Below are positions 7,762 through 15,872 of a stretch of 64,000 nt of DNA, in pieces; positions within the stretch are counted from its first letter, which is position 1, and the number at the start of each line of letters is the position of its first letter. The stretch lies in contig NZ_FNVU01000006.1 of the NCBI RefSeq assembly GCF_900107965.1, forward strand, positions 203,337-267,336, in the 5' to 3' direction. This DNA is from Actinacidiphila yanglinensis. Lineage in GTDB: Bacteria; Actinomycetota; Actinomycetes; Streptomycetales; Streptomycetaceae. Made by a program: the position numbers and the translations under genes. The notes below the pieces were generated by a model that was not told the DNA's origin, did no database searches, and saw nothing but the letters and a program-made list of their open reading frames with translations.

Positions 7762-10119
7762 GTGACCACCCCCACCCCGTCCGACGGCCCGACCGCGCCC
7801 GCCGCACCTGCCGAGCCGGCCGGGCCCGCCGCATCCGCGGAAGGCGGTGCGGTGCCCGCCGCCCGCCCCGCCCCGGCCGGGAAGCCGGACCTGGCGAGCC
7901 TGGCGGCCGCGATGCGGTCCATCGAGCGGGGCGACAACCCCGCGGCGCCCGCGCCGCGCGGGGACGCGGCCGAGGCCCGCCGCAAGCGCCGCGAGGCGAT
8001 GGCCGAGGAGGCGGCGCGCCTCCAGGCCCTGGAAGCGGCCGAGGCGGCGGGGACGGCGCCCGTCACCGCGGAGGTGGAGACGGCCGCGGACGAGGCCGGT
8101 ACGGCCGCGGAGGACGGCTCCAGCGACACGGACGCGGCCGCACGCGCGGCCGACGGGCAGGCAGCCGGCTCGGGCTCCGACTCCGAGGACGCGCAGGAGG
8201 ACCCGGGGAAGGAGGCGGGCGACCAGGCCGGGGCCGCTCCCGAGCCGGCCGCCCCGGAAGCGCGCCCCAGGACGGCGCGGACCCCCTCGGCGGCGAACGG
8301 CGCGGCGGGCGGCCCGCGTCCACCGGCCGGGACGGGCGGCAGCGCCGCCCCCGGGCGCGGGCGCGAGGACGCCGCGCGGCAGGCGCCGCTCGACGCGGCC
8401 GCCGTGGAGGCGGCCCGGCAGGTGCTCGCCGGCGGCGGGGCGCCCGCGGAACTCGCGGAGCCGGTCGTGCGGGCCCTGGGCGAGGGCGCCGCGGACCTGG
8501 TGCGGGAGGACCCGTGGGGCGTGCTCGGCCTGCCCGGGGTGCGGGTGGCGGTCGAGCAGGTGGACGCCTTCGCGCGGGCGGTACTGGGCGGGGAGGTCGG
8601 GCCGGGCGACGAGCGGCGGGTGCGCGCCCTGGTGGGCCACGTGCTGGAGCGGGCCGCCGAGCAGGGCCACACCGCGCTCGACGGGGACGCGCTGCGGGCG
8701 GCGCTGGCCCGCCACGCCGTCCCGGAGCCGGACGCCGCGCTCGCCGCGGCCGTCGAGGAGGGCCGGGTGCTGGTCTTCCGCGCGGAGCCCGAAGGGGCGC
8801 GGGAGCCGGCCGAGGACGCCGAGGACGCCGACGCCGAGGAGGCGCCGGTACCGCTGCTGTTCGGCCTGGACCGCTACGCCCTGGCCGAGGAGAGCCTGGC
8901 GGACGGCTGCGTGCGGCTGGTGCGCTCCTTCGAGGGCGACCCGGAGGACGTCTCGCCCGACTGGGAGGCCGCCGCGGGCGCCGCGCCGTCCCCGTCCGCC
9001 GCCGAGCTGATCCGGGCCGCCACCGCCAACGGGCTGGTGCTGCACACCGGCGGCGAGGCGGCCCGCGCGGAGCCGGTCGCGCTGGTCGCGGCAGCGCGTG
9101 CGGCGGGCCTGCGCGCGTACGCGGCCGCGTACACCGACAGCGGCAGGCACCGGCTGGCTCGGGCCGAGGGGATCGGCGAGGAGGGCGCGGTGACCGTCGC
9201 GGGGCTGCTGGCGGGCGGCCGGGCCCCCGACGGCAGTCTCCCGCTCGACCTGCTCGCGGTGCTGGACGCCCCGCAGTTGTCGGTGGAGGAGGCCGCGACC
9301 CTGGTGGAGGCGGTGCCGGACGGCGCCCGGCTGGTGCTCAGCGGTGATCCGCACACCCTGTGGTCGGCCGGGCCGGGCCGCGCGTTCGCCGACCTGCTGG
9401 CCGCGAAGGCGTGCCCGCGGGTCACCTCGCGCACCCCCGACCCGGGCCCCATCGGGGAGTTGACCTCCTGCGTGGCTGTCGGCGAGCTCGCTGCTGTCGA
9501 CGCGCCGGGCAAGGAGGTCGTGGTGGTCCCGGTCCGCGACCCGGGCGAGGCCGTGCACCGCGCGGTGCAGCTCGTCGCGGACTCGGTGCCGCGGGCGTTC
9601 GGGGTGCCGCCGGAGCAGACCCAGGTGATCACGCTCGCGCACGGCGGTCCGGTCGGCACCCGCGCGCTCAACGCGGCGCTCAAGGAGCGGCTGAACCCCG
9701 GCCCCGGCCGGTTCGGCGGGTTCGACCCGGGCGACCGGGTGGTGCACGTGCCGGCGCCGGGCCGTACGCATCCGGCCACGGTGGTCGGCGCGGAGCCGGA
9801 CGGACTGCGGCTGGCGGGCGAGGACGGCCAGGTCCTGGTGCCCCGCGCGCAGGTCGCGCGGACGGTGCGGCACGGCTGGGCGGTCACCGGGCACCAGGCG
9901 GCGGGCATCCGCTGGCCCGCGGCGGTCGTGGTGGTGCCGGGGGACGCCGGCCCGCTGCTCACCCGCGGCTGGGTGTACACCGCCTTCGGCCGCGGTGAGC
10001 GGCACCTGTCGGTGGTCCAGGGCGCGGACCAGGCGCTGGCCGCGGCCGTGGCCGGGCCGGTCGCGAAGGAGCGGACGACCCGGCTGGCGGCGGTGCTGCG
10101 GGAGCTGGCGGCGGAGTAG
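7762..10119 (+). CDS. HHH/RecD2-like protein with degenerate helicase motifs
   Basis: A 785-residue protein. Residues 1-200 are Ala/Pro/Glu-rich, probably disordered, with a charged helix near 45-75. Residues about 210-340 resemble the helix-hairpin-helix region of RecD2 (ALGEGAADLVREDPWGVLGLPGV). The rest looks like a RecD-type SF1 helicase core: SGDPHTLWSAGPGRAFADLL matches motif III, and HAWAVTGHQAAG-like and GWVYTAFGRGERHL segments match motifs V/VI. The Walker A position reads HTGGEAARAEPV with no GKT/S, and the Walker B position reads VLDAPQLS instead of DE. ATPase activity is therefore unlikely, and it may be a structural DNA-binding relative. The GTG start has GGAGG eight bases upstream. 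Confidence 0.8.
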   Translation: MTTPTPSDGPTAPAAPAEPAGPAASAEGGAVPAARPAPAGKPDLASLAAAMRSIERGDNPAAPAPRGDAAEARRKRREAMAEEAARLQALEAAEAAGTAPVTAEVETAADEAGTAAEDGSSDTDAAARAADGQAAGSGSDSEDAQEDPGKEAGDQAGAAPEPAAPEARPRTARTPSAANGAAGGPRPPAGTGGSAAPGRGREDAARQAPLDAAAVEAARQVLAGGGAPAELAEPVVRALGEGAADLVREDPWGVLGLPGVRVAVEQVDAFARAVLGGEVGPGDERRVRALVGHVLERAAEQGHTALDGDALRAALARHAVPEPDAALAAAVEEGRVLVFRAEPEGAREPAEDAEDADAEEAPVPLLFGLDRYALAEESLADGCVRLVRSFEGDPEDVSPDWEAAAGAAPSPSAAELIRAATANGLVLHTGGEAARAEPVALVAAARAAGLRAYAAAYTDSGRHRLARAEGIGEEGAVTVAGLLAGGRAPDGSLPLDLLAVLDAPQLSVEEAATLVEAVPDGARLVLSGDPHTLWSAGPGRAFADLLAAKACPRVTSRTPDPGPIGELTSCVAVGELAAVDAPGKEVVVVPVRDPGEAVHRAVQLVADSVPRAFGVPPEQTQVITLAHGGPVGTRALNAALKERLNPGPGRFGGFDPGDRVVHVPAPGRTHPATVVGAEPDGLRLAGEDGQVLVPRAQVARTVRHGWAVTGHQAAGIRWPAAVVVVPGDAGPLLTRGWVYTAFGRGERHLSVVQGADQALAAAVAGPVAKERTTRLAAVLRELAAE

Positions 10120-10197
10120 CCGCGGGCGGGCGGCGGGGGGCTGCCGGGCTCTCCCGCCCCCGCCCGGCCGCTGTCGGGTCCCCCGTCCGCTGCCGGC

Positions 10198-10803
10198 TCA
10201 GTCCGGGTCGAGCGCGCTCAGCTCGTCCTCGAAGACCACGCTCATGTCGAAGCGGCACACCGCGAGCTGCGGGTCGGCCTGGTCGAAGGGTGCCTCCAGC
10301 CACTCCCCCGGCTCGGTGGGCTCGGCCGCGCAGACCCACAGCGTGGAGTCGCCCTCCTCCAGGCCGAACTCCTTGTGCCGTTGGGCGATCTCGTCGGGTT
10401 CGTACTCCCCGAAGACCGCCGCGACCGCCGCGTTGATCGACTCGCCGGCCTCCGCGTCGCCCTCGCTGGCCCTTCTGGCCTGCGCGAACAGCCGGTCCGG
10501 CTCGACCACGGTGTAGTCGCGGCGGATCAGCACGCTGATCGCCTCGGGGTCCTCGGGACCGGCGTACTCCGGCGCCCCGTCGCCCGCGGGCACCTCGAAC
10601 GGCGTCACCTCGTCGTACCTGTCGTACAGCAGCTCGTCGTACGACTCGGCGGCCGAGGCCAGAGCTTCGAAGGCCGTGTAAACGGACGGGTCGTCGTCCC
10701 CGGCACGGTTCTCGATCGCGTCGAGGTGGCGGTCGAGCGCGGCTTTGAGCGCTTCTACCGCGGCACGGACCTCGGCAACGGTGGGCTGCACGTCATCAGA
10801 CAT
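10198..10803 (-). CDS. Conserved hypothetical acidic protein
   Basis: A 201-residue soluble, strongly acidic protein without signal peptide or membrane segments. N-terminal residues form a probable helix (VAEVRAAVEALKAALDRHLDAIENR), followed by DDDPSVYTAFEALASAAESYDELLYDRYDEVTPFEVP and a C-terminal LWVCAAEPTEPGEWLEAPF block. Similar proteins occur beside DUF5703 in Streptomyces, from memory. It is divergent from the DUF5703 gene with only 48 bases between starts, so the promoters must overlap. The ATG start at 10803 was chosen because it gives the short form starting MSDDVQP. Function not recognised. Confidence 0.75.
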   Translation of the reverse strand: MSDDVQPTVAEVRAAVEALKAALDRHLDAIENRAGDDDPSVYTAFEALASAAESYDELLYDRYDEVTPFEVPAGDGAPEYAGPEDPEAISVLIRRDYTVVEPDRLFAQARRASEGDAEAGESINAAVAAVFGEYEPDEIAQRHKEFGLEEGDSTLWVCAAEPTEPGEWLEAPFDQADPQLAVCRFDMSVVFEDELSALDPD

Positions 10804-10851
10804 GGAGCAGACGCTATCCGTACAGGGGCGTTGCCCGCACAATAGATTGCG

Positions 10852-11040
10852 ATGCCGGAATACGAATTCAGAGAGATGTACGTGCCGCGCGGAACCTCGC
10901 GCAAGGACGCGGCACGCCTGCTGACCGACGAGGCGGAGTACAGGCACTGGGAACTGGACCGGGTCCGGCTGTACCCGGACGGCAGCCGCCGGGTGCGGCT
11001 GCGCCGCCGGATCATCCGCCAGATGCGGGCCACCTGGTGA
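10852..11040 (+). CDS. DUF5703 family small basic protein
   Basis: A 62-residue basic protein matching the DUF5703 pattern recalled from Streptomyces: MPEYEFREMYVPRG at the start, an EAEYRHWELDRVRLYPDG core and an Arg-rich end RRVRLRRRIIRQ. The conserved Trp-Glu-Leu-Asp and the Arg cluster suggest nucleic acid or protein binding, but no function is established. It is divergent from the acidic hypothetical protein. A small CCACCC/GGGTGG hairpin at 11047-11061 directly follows the stop and may end transcription. Confidence 0.85.
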   Translation: MPEYEFREMYVPRGTSRKDAARLLTDEAEYRHWELDRVRLYPDGSRRVRLRRRIIRQMRATW

Positions 11041-11277
11041 GGAAGGCCACCCTGCGGGTGGGACGGATGGGGCCCGCGTTGCCCGATCCGGGTGCCCCGC
11101 CGGGCCGCTGCGGGTGTCCTGACGGCACGGCCGCGACGGGGTGAGGGACACGGCCGCGGGGCGGTCGTGGTGACGGGCCCGGCCGGTTCGGCTGCGGGCC
11201 CGTCGGCGATCACGGCGGTGCGTGGTGCCCCGCGGGGCCGGCAGGCCGGCTTCCCGCGGGACCGTGTCCGCCCGCGC

Positions 11278-12021
11278 TCAGCGCTGGGCGGCCCGCCCGC
11301 GGCGGTAGAGCAGGGCGCCGCCGAGCAGCAGCGCGCCGGCCGCGCCCGCGACCATCCCCATGTCGTCCGCGCCGGTGTGGGCGAGGGTGGGGGTGGTGTC
11401 AGCGGTGGTGCCCGTCTGGGAGACGGGGGTGGCTCCGCTCGGGGTGGTGCCCGTGGTGCCCGTTCCCGGGGTGGCCGGGGTGCTCGGGGATCCGGGGGTG
11501 GACGGAGTGCTCGGCGTACTCGGAGTGCTCGGCGTGCCCGGATTGCCGGGGGTGCCGGGGGTGCCGCCGTGGCCCGGGTGACAGGGCTTTCCGGGCTTCC
11601 CGGGGTGACCGGGCTTCCCCGGGTGGCCCGGCTTCCCGGGGTGGCTCGGCTTGCCCGGGTGGCTCGGCTTCCCGGGGTGGCTGGGCTTCCCCGGGTGGCT
11701 GGGCTTGCCCGGGTGACCCGGCGTTCCGGGGTGCCCGGGCGTGCCCGGGTTGCCGGTGGTGACCGGCGTACCCGGGCCCGAGTCGTTCCCGCACCGGTCG
11801 CCGAACGCCGGGTTCAGCAGGGCCAGCGCGTCCACGGTGTTGCCGCAGACGTTCACCGGCACGTTCAGCGGGACCTGGATGGTGTTGCCCGACGCCACGC
11901 CGGGCGAACCGGAGGCGGTCCCCGCCGCCCCCGCGTCCGCATGGGCGAGACCGCCGGTGGCGGCCAGCACTCCACCGGCGGCCACCACGGTGAGCAGGCT
12001 CTTCTTCGCAACCTGTCGCAT
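11278..12021 (-). CDS. chpC: Long chaplin with single chaplin domain and LAXTG anchor
   Basis: Secreted hydrophobic aerial-hypha coat protein expected to be sortase-anchored. The 247 residues contain a signal peptide (1-28), one chaplin domain about 38-80 with paired Cys59 and Cys77, a linker of (GKPSHP)n-type collagen-like repeats about 85-145, a Thr/Ser/Pro-rich stalk, the sortase motif LAHTG at 213-217, a membrane helix 222-238 and an RRGR tail. S. coelicolor long chaplins ChpA-C have two chaplin domains, and this one has only one, the second being replaced by the repeat linker. It lies next to a ChpH-like short chaplin, as chpC does next to chpH. The symbol rests on position and architecture only. 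Confidence 0.85.
   Translation of the reverse strand: MRQVAKKSLLTVVAAGGVLAATGGLAHADAGAAGTASGSPGVASGNTIQVPLNVPVNVCGNTVDALALLNPAFGDRCGNDSGPGTPVTTGNPGTPGHPGTPGHPGKPSHPGKPSHPGKPSHPGKPSHPGKPGHPGKPGHPGKPGKPCHPGHGGTPGTPGNPGTPSTPSTPSTPSTPGSPSTPATPGTGTTGTTPSGATPVSQTGTTADTTPTLAHTGADDMGMVAGAAGALLLGGALLYRRGRAAQR
11583..11740 (-). repeat. 18-bp coding repeats encoding GKPSHP-like hexapeptides
   Basis: Near-tandem 18-bp units read as Gly-Lys-Pro-(Ser/Gly)-His-Pro in the long chaplin linker. The units differ mostly at third positions and at Ser/Gly exchanges. Such units expand and contract easily, so length variation between strains is expected. Confidence 0.75.
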
Positions 12022-12170
12022 AGTTTCGTTCCCCTAGATGTGTTGCGACTGTGCACCGGAGAGCGGCCAGGAACACCCATGCCCCGCGCCTTCCCCGGAA
12101 ATGGCGAGCGGCCCCGGAGCGCCGTCGGCGTCCGGGGCCGGCCTCTCCCGCGGCAGGGCGCGGGAGGGAT

Positions 12171-12202
12171 CCGCCGTCACGGCCGAGAGACGGCCGCGGC
12201 GG
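12171..12202 (-). terminator. Hairpin just after the short chaplin gene
   Basis: Outer arms CCGCCG (12171-12176) and CGGCGG (12197-12202), with CGGCC/GGCCG pairing inside, lie 4 bases beyond the stop of the short chaplin read on the minus strand. No T-run follows, which is common for Streptomyces terminators. Confidence 0.45.
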
Positions 12203-12205
12203 CTC

Positions 12206-12439
12206 TTAGTCGTTGGCGCAGCCGTCCCCGAAGGCCGGGTTGAGCAGCCCGATGACGTCCACCGTGTCGCCGCAGACGTCCACCGGCACGTGCACCGGAA
12301 CCTCGATGACGTTGCCCGAGACCACGCCGGGAGAGTCCACGGCGGCACCCTCGGCGCCGGAGTCGGCGAACGCCAGACCCGCGCCGGCGAGCAGCAGGCC
12401 GCCGGTGGCAGCCGCAGCGGCCACGACCTTCTTGATCAT
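12206..12439 (-). CDS. chpH: Short chaplin (ChpH-like)
   Basis: Secreted amyloid-forming surfactant that coats aerial hyphae and spores. The 77 residues comprise a signal peptide ending near AFA (24) and one chaplin domain with Cys56 and Cys74 and the conserved VSGNVIEVPVHVPVDVCG and LLNPAF blocks. The start MIKKVVAAAAATGG matches ChpH. AGGAGG lies eight bases before the ATG at 12439, so the longer in-frame start at 12538 is rejected. Its neighbour downstream is the long chaplin in the same orientation, separated by a hairpin, so they probably have their own promoters. Confidence 0.93.
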   Translation of the reverse strand: MIKKVVAAAAATGGLLLAGAGLAFADSGAEGAAVDSPGVVSGNVIEVPVHVPVDVCGDTVDVIGLLNPAFGDGCAND

Positions 12440-12599
12440 GTATTTCCTCCTGAATGGGACCAATGTGGGCCCAAAGCCGCGGGCCACACCCCTCGTAACG
12501 GCCCGGAGGAGAAAAGAGCTACGAATGTTCCGGATCATTCACTCGTACCGGCGATCCCGGACACCGTCACGGGCACAGGCGAGCGAGCGTTCGACAGCA

Positions 12600-12634
12600 G
12601 TACGGCCGCGGGCAGTTGACGTCCGCGGCCGTAC
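12600..12634 (-). terminator. Perfect 12-bp hairpin after the M20 gene
   Basis: Arms GTACGGCCGCGG (12600-12611) and CCGCGGCCGTAC (12623-12634) pair perfectly around an 11-base loop, 21 bases beyond the M20 stop on the minus strand. Confidence 0.65.
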
Positions 12635-12655
12635 CTCTGGCGAAGGGGGTGACGC

Positions 12656-13993
12656 TCAGCAGTTGTCGAGGAAGTGGTCCAGCACGCGCACCCCGAACGT
12701 CAGGCCGTCCACCGGCACCCGCTCGTCCACCCCGTGGAACATCCCCGCGAAGTCCAGTTCGGGCGGCAGCTGCAGCGGGGCGAACCCGAAGCAGCGGATA
12801 CCCAGGTCGGAGAAGGACTTGGCGTCGGTGCCGCCGGAGAGCATGTAGGGCACCGTGTGCGAGATCGGGTCCTCCGCCTTCAGGGCGGCCCGCATCGCGT
12901 CGACCAGCGAACCGTCGAAGTCGGTCTCCAGCGCCTTGTCGGAGTGCAGCGTCTCGCGCTTGACCCGGGGGCCGAGCACCCGGTCCAGGTCGGCCAGGAA
13001 CTCCTCCTCGTACCCGGGCAGGAAGCGCCCGTCGACGTGCGCGGTGGCCTGGCCGGGGATGACGTTCACCTTGTAGCCGGCACCGAGCATGGTCGGGGCG
13101 GCGGTGTTGCGCAGGGTGGTGCCGATCATGCGCGCGATGCCGCCGAGCCTGGCCAGCGTCTCGTCCATGTCCTCCGGGTCCAGCTCGACCCCGAACGCGT
13201 CGGACAACTCGTCGAGGAAGCCGCGCACCGACTTGGTCAGCCGCACCGGGAACTGGTGCCGGCCCAGCCGCCCGACCGCCTCGCACAGCTCGGTGATCGC
13301 GTTGTCCTTGTTGGTCATCGAACCGTGGCCCGCCGTGCCGTCCACGGTGAGCCGCATCCAGTGCATGCCCTTCTCTGCGGTCTCCACCAGGTACAGCCGC
13401 AGGTTCTCGTTGACGGTGAAGGAGAAGCCGCCCACCTCGCCGATCGCCTCGGTGACGCCCTCGAACAGCCCGGGGTGGTTGTCCACCAGGTGCCGCGCGC
13501 CGTAGGTGCCGCCCGCCTCCTCGTCGGCGAGGAACGCCAGCACGACGTCCCGCGGCGGCTTGCGCCCGCTGCGCACCCGGTCGCGGATCACGGCGAGCGT
13601 CATCGCGTCCATGTCCTTCATGTCGACCGCGCCGCGACCCCATACACAGCCGTCGACCACCTCCCCGCCGAACGGATTCTGGCTCCAGTCGTCGGCGTTC
13701 GCCGGGACCACGTCCAGGTGGCCGTGGATGAGCAGCCCGGGCCTGCTGCGGTCCTCGCCCTCGATCCGCACCACCGTCGACGCACGGCCCGGGTGCGACT
13801 CGAAGATCTCCGGGGCGAGGCCCACGTCGGCGAGCTTCTCCGCGACGTACTCCGCCGCGGCCCGCTCCCCCGGGCCGGAGTGGTCGCCGTAGTTGCTGGT
13901 GTCGATCCGGATCAGTTCGCTGCACAGGTCGACGACCTCGTCCTCGCCCGCGATCCTCCCGCTCTCCGCCCTTCCGGGCCCCGACTCACTCAC
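12656..13993 (-). CDS. M20-family metallo-dipeptidase/hydrolase
   Basis: Zinc-dependent M20 (ArgE/DapE/CPG2-like) amidohydrolase of 445 residues. Motifs seen in order are GLLIHGHLDVVPAN (metal His and Asp), WGRGAVDMKD (bridging Asp), FLADEEAGG (catalytic and metal Glu pair), a dimerisation-domain segment TAGHGSM, and the final metal His in FHGVDERVP. GAGGAG before the GTG at 13993 supports that start, which gives a VSESG N-terminus. It is cytosolic, with no signal peptide. Similar enzymes are annotated as M20/M25/M40 hydrolases without a defined substrate. The gene is upstream of the chaplins on the same strand but is closed by a strong hairpin. Confidence 0.93.
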   Translation of the reverse strand: MSESGPGRAESGRIAGEDEVVDLCSELIRIDTSNYGDHSGPGERAAAEYVAEKLADVGLAPEIFESHPGRASTVVRIEGEDRSRPGLLIHGHLDVVPANADDWSQNPFGGEVVDGCVWGRGAVDMKDMDAMTLAVIRDRVRSGRKPPRDVVLAFLADEEAGGTYGARHLVDNHPGLFEGVTEAIGEVGGFSFTVNENLRLYLVETAEKGMHWMRLTVDGTAGHGSMTNKDNAITELCEAVGRLGRHQFPVRLTKSVRGFLDELSDAFGVELDPEDMDETLARLGGIARMIGTTLRNTAAPTMLGAGYKVNVIPGQATAHVDGRFLPGYEEEFLADLDRVLGPRVKRETLHSDKALETDFDGSLVDAMRAALKAEDPISHTVPYMLSGGTDAKSFSDLGIRCFGFAPLQLPPELDFAGMFHGVDERVPVDGLTFGVRVLDHFLDNC

Positions 13994-14176
13994 ACTGTCT
14001 CCTCGCTGGTTCCCCGCCGCGGCGACCGCGACCGATGCCCACCCATCCTCCCTCGTCACCCCGTCTCTTCCCACCCCTGCCGGCCCCCGGTCCCGCGTCG
14101 CCGCCCCCGCCCGGACCGGCCGTCCGCCCTGCTCCGCCCGCGACCGCGGCCGTGATTTCCCGGTCTGGATCTTTGC

Positions 14177-14182
14177 TATGGT
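14177..14182 (+). promoter_or_regulatory. Possible -10 box for the tRNA-Leu gene
   Basis: TATGGT stands out in an AT-richer patch 43 bases before the tRNA. The -35 position (GATTTC, 14154-14159) fits poorly, so this is a weak call. Confidence 0.3.
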
Positions 14183-14224
14183 TTACCTCGTCGCCCCGGC
14201 CTCGTCGCCGTGGTGACACACCCC

Positions 14225-14309
14225 GTCCGGGTGGCGGAATGGCAGACGCGCTAGCTTGAGGTGCTAGTGCCCTTTATCGGGCGTGGGGGTTCAAGTCCCC
14301 CCTCGGACA
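14225..14309 (+). tRNA. tRNA-Leu (GAG)
   Basis: An 85-base class II tRNA. The acceptor stem GTCCGGG pairs with CTCGGAC and the discriminator A is at 14309. The anticodon stem CTAGC/GCTAG encloses the loop TTGAGGT, giving anticodon GAG (Leu, CUC/CUU codons). A long variable arm (GTGCCCTTTATCGGGCGT region) and a T arm GGGGGTTCAAGTCCCCC are clear. CCA is not encoded. Confidence 0.96.
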
Positions 14310-15149
14310 CACATCATCGCTCCACTCCCGTCCGGGTCGAGATCCACTGCGACCCGGACGTTCTGCTGTCCGGGGGCGGCTGTATGGCGGCGGCGGCGCC
14401 GCAGGCTCGGCGTAGGAGCGCGGGGGCGCGGCACGGCGCCGGGTGCGCGGCGGTTTCCCTCGGATTTCGCGGCGTTGAGCAGGCGTGACGGCATCGGCGG
14501 GCGGTCGGCCGGGCCGGTGGCCGCACCTCTTCACGCCGTCCTTCCGTCGTGACGGCCCTTCGCCCGGCGTGGATTCATACCGGTGACGGAACACCGCCCG
14601 GCCCCCGAGGACCGCGCGGTCGAGCCGTTCCCGCACCTCCGTCCCCCCACCCGCACGTCCCTCCCGCCGCGCCCGCGTGCCCGCACGCCCCCACGCGTTC
14701 CCCCGTCCGCAGCCGCGCGCACGGCGAGGGACGGCCGACGGCAGAGGAGGTGCCGTGCGTGCCCTGTTCCGTGCCGCGGGCGTCGCGGCCTGCGCCGCGC
14801 CGGCGCTCGGCTGGTCGCCCGCCCCGCCGCGGTCGGCGCCCGCCGCGTCCGCGGCCGCCGCCGCACCCGAAGTGATCACCGTCGACACCGGGCAGCAGAC
14901 CGGCAGACCAGCCAGATCACCACACCCCACTACAGCTTCACCGGCTGACGCGGCGGCACTTCCCCCGGCCGGTACCGGCCGACCCGGCCGCCCGTCGGGG
15001 CCGGCCCGGTGGTTCGCACGCCGGACCGGCCCGGCCGGCCCCCCGGCCGGCTCCCCCGTGGGCCGGCCCGGCGGCCCGCCCGCGCGGGACCCCCATGCCC
15101 GCGCGGGCGCCCGGACCCGGTGGAGACCCCGTCCACCGGGTCCGGCGCA
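14310..15149. other. 840-bp gap without a convincing intact gene
   Basis: The frames here are GC-driven. It contains the signal-peptide-like fragment at 14755-14948 (listed) and, near 15077-15109, two copies of CCCGCGCGGG that can pair and may terminate the ATP-binding protein gene on the minus strand. Nothing else is recognised. Confidence 0.5.
14755..14948 (+). pseudogene. Possible remnant of a small secreted protein
   Basis: After AGGAGG a GTG at 14755 begins a signal-peptide-like segment (RALFRAAGVAACAAPALGW, then Ala/Pro-rich, then PEVITVDTGQQTG). This frame then runs on antisense to the next gene. Moving by one frame near 14900 gives QITTPHYSFTG and a stop at 14948, which would make a compact small exported protein. 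It could be a decayed gene, a sequencing slip or chance. No family is recognised. Confidence 0.2.
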
Positions 15150-15593
15150 TCAGCAGGTGGCGACCCTCGCCCACACCGCGTTCCCGCTGGTGAAGACGGA
15201 CTGCTCCACCCCCCAGCGCTTCGCGACGAGCTGGATGAGCACCAGCCCGCGCCCGCCCTCGTCGTCCAGCCCCGGACGTCCGGGGGTCGGGCGCGCGGCG
15301 GTGCCGTGGTCGTGGACCTCCAGGTGGATCGACCGGTCCTCGGTGAGCCCGACACAGCACATGAAGCGCTCCTCCCCGGTGTGCAGGAGGGCGTTGGTGG
15401 CCAGTTCGGACAGCACCAGGATCGCGTCGTCGCAGCCGTCCCCGGCCAGCCCCTGCCCGCGTAACCACGCGGCGGTCGCCGAGCGCGCGGCGGCAACACC
15501 CGGTAGTCCGAGGGGTAGTTCGGGCCAGTGGACTCTGTCGGGCGCTGCTCCGCCGAGGAGTTGGGGGGAGGGATAGGACGTGGCAAGGGGCAC
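15150..15593 (-). CDS. ATP-binding anti-sigma-factor-like protein (HATPase_c_2)
   Basis: A 147-residue GHKL-fold protein of the RsbW/SpoIIAB type abundant in Streptomyces. The N-box reads ILVLSELATNALLHT, followed by VHDHGTA (altered G1) and a G2 motif GGRGLVLIQLVAKRWG. It has no transmembrane or sensor domain, so it is a cytosolic regulator, probably a partner of an anti-sigma antagonist or of the neighbouring HTH/DUF397 pair. The GTG at 15593 with GGAAGG upstream is preferred, though a longer frame exists. It is divergent from the XRE regulator, an arrangement like WhiJ/AbaA clusters. Direct kinase activity is not implied. Confidence 0.85.
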   Translation of the reverse strand: MPLATSYPSPQLLGGAAPDRVHWPELPLGLPGVAAARSATAAWLRGQGLAGDGCDDAILVLSELATNALLHTGEERFMCCVGLTEDRSIHLEVHDHGTAARPTPGRPGLDDEGGRGLVLIQLVAKRWGVEQSVFTSGNAVWARVATC

Positions 15594-15789
15594 GGGGTCG
15601 CCTTCCGTCGACGGGCGGGCGTGCGGAGCACGGGGCCCGGAATGGGCCGCCGACTGACCCGGTCGCGCAATATCCCCAATTCCGGGAGGAGTTGCGCGGT
15701 GGGGGCAAGGACACGCGTGGCCGCCGGAGCCGATCATCCTGACACTATGCTCGTTGACACCTTCATGCCGCAACCATCTCTCTGATACT

Positions 15790-15803
15790 TTCAACTCGTT
15801 GAA
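15790..15803. promoter_or_regulatory. Inverted repeat TTCAAC-TC-GTTGAA in divergent region
   Basis: A perfect 6+6 inverted repeat in an AT-richer stretch between the ATP-binding protein and XRE starts. It is a candidate operator for the adjacent HTH protein. Confidence 0.4.
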
Positions 15804-15846
15804 TTCCGACTGTCGTCTTCGGTCAACTCCCGTAGGGTTCCGTGTC

Positions 15847-15859
15847 AGTGACAGTCACT
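15847..15859. promoter_or_regulatory. Palindrome AGTGAC-A-GTCACT before the XRE gene
   Basis: A perfect 13-bp palindrome whose 3' end touches the AGGAGG ribosome-binding site at 15861-15866. A protein bound here would block transcription elongation or translation of the XRE gene, which suits autoregulation. Confidence 0.4.
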
Positions 15860-15872
15860 CAGGAGGTTGGTC

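Noticed and set aside
14225..15149. Integrated element next to tRNA-Leu
   Set aside because: No integrase, no duplicated tRNA 3' end and no change to phage-like genes are seen within the window.
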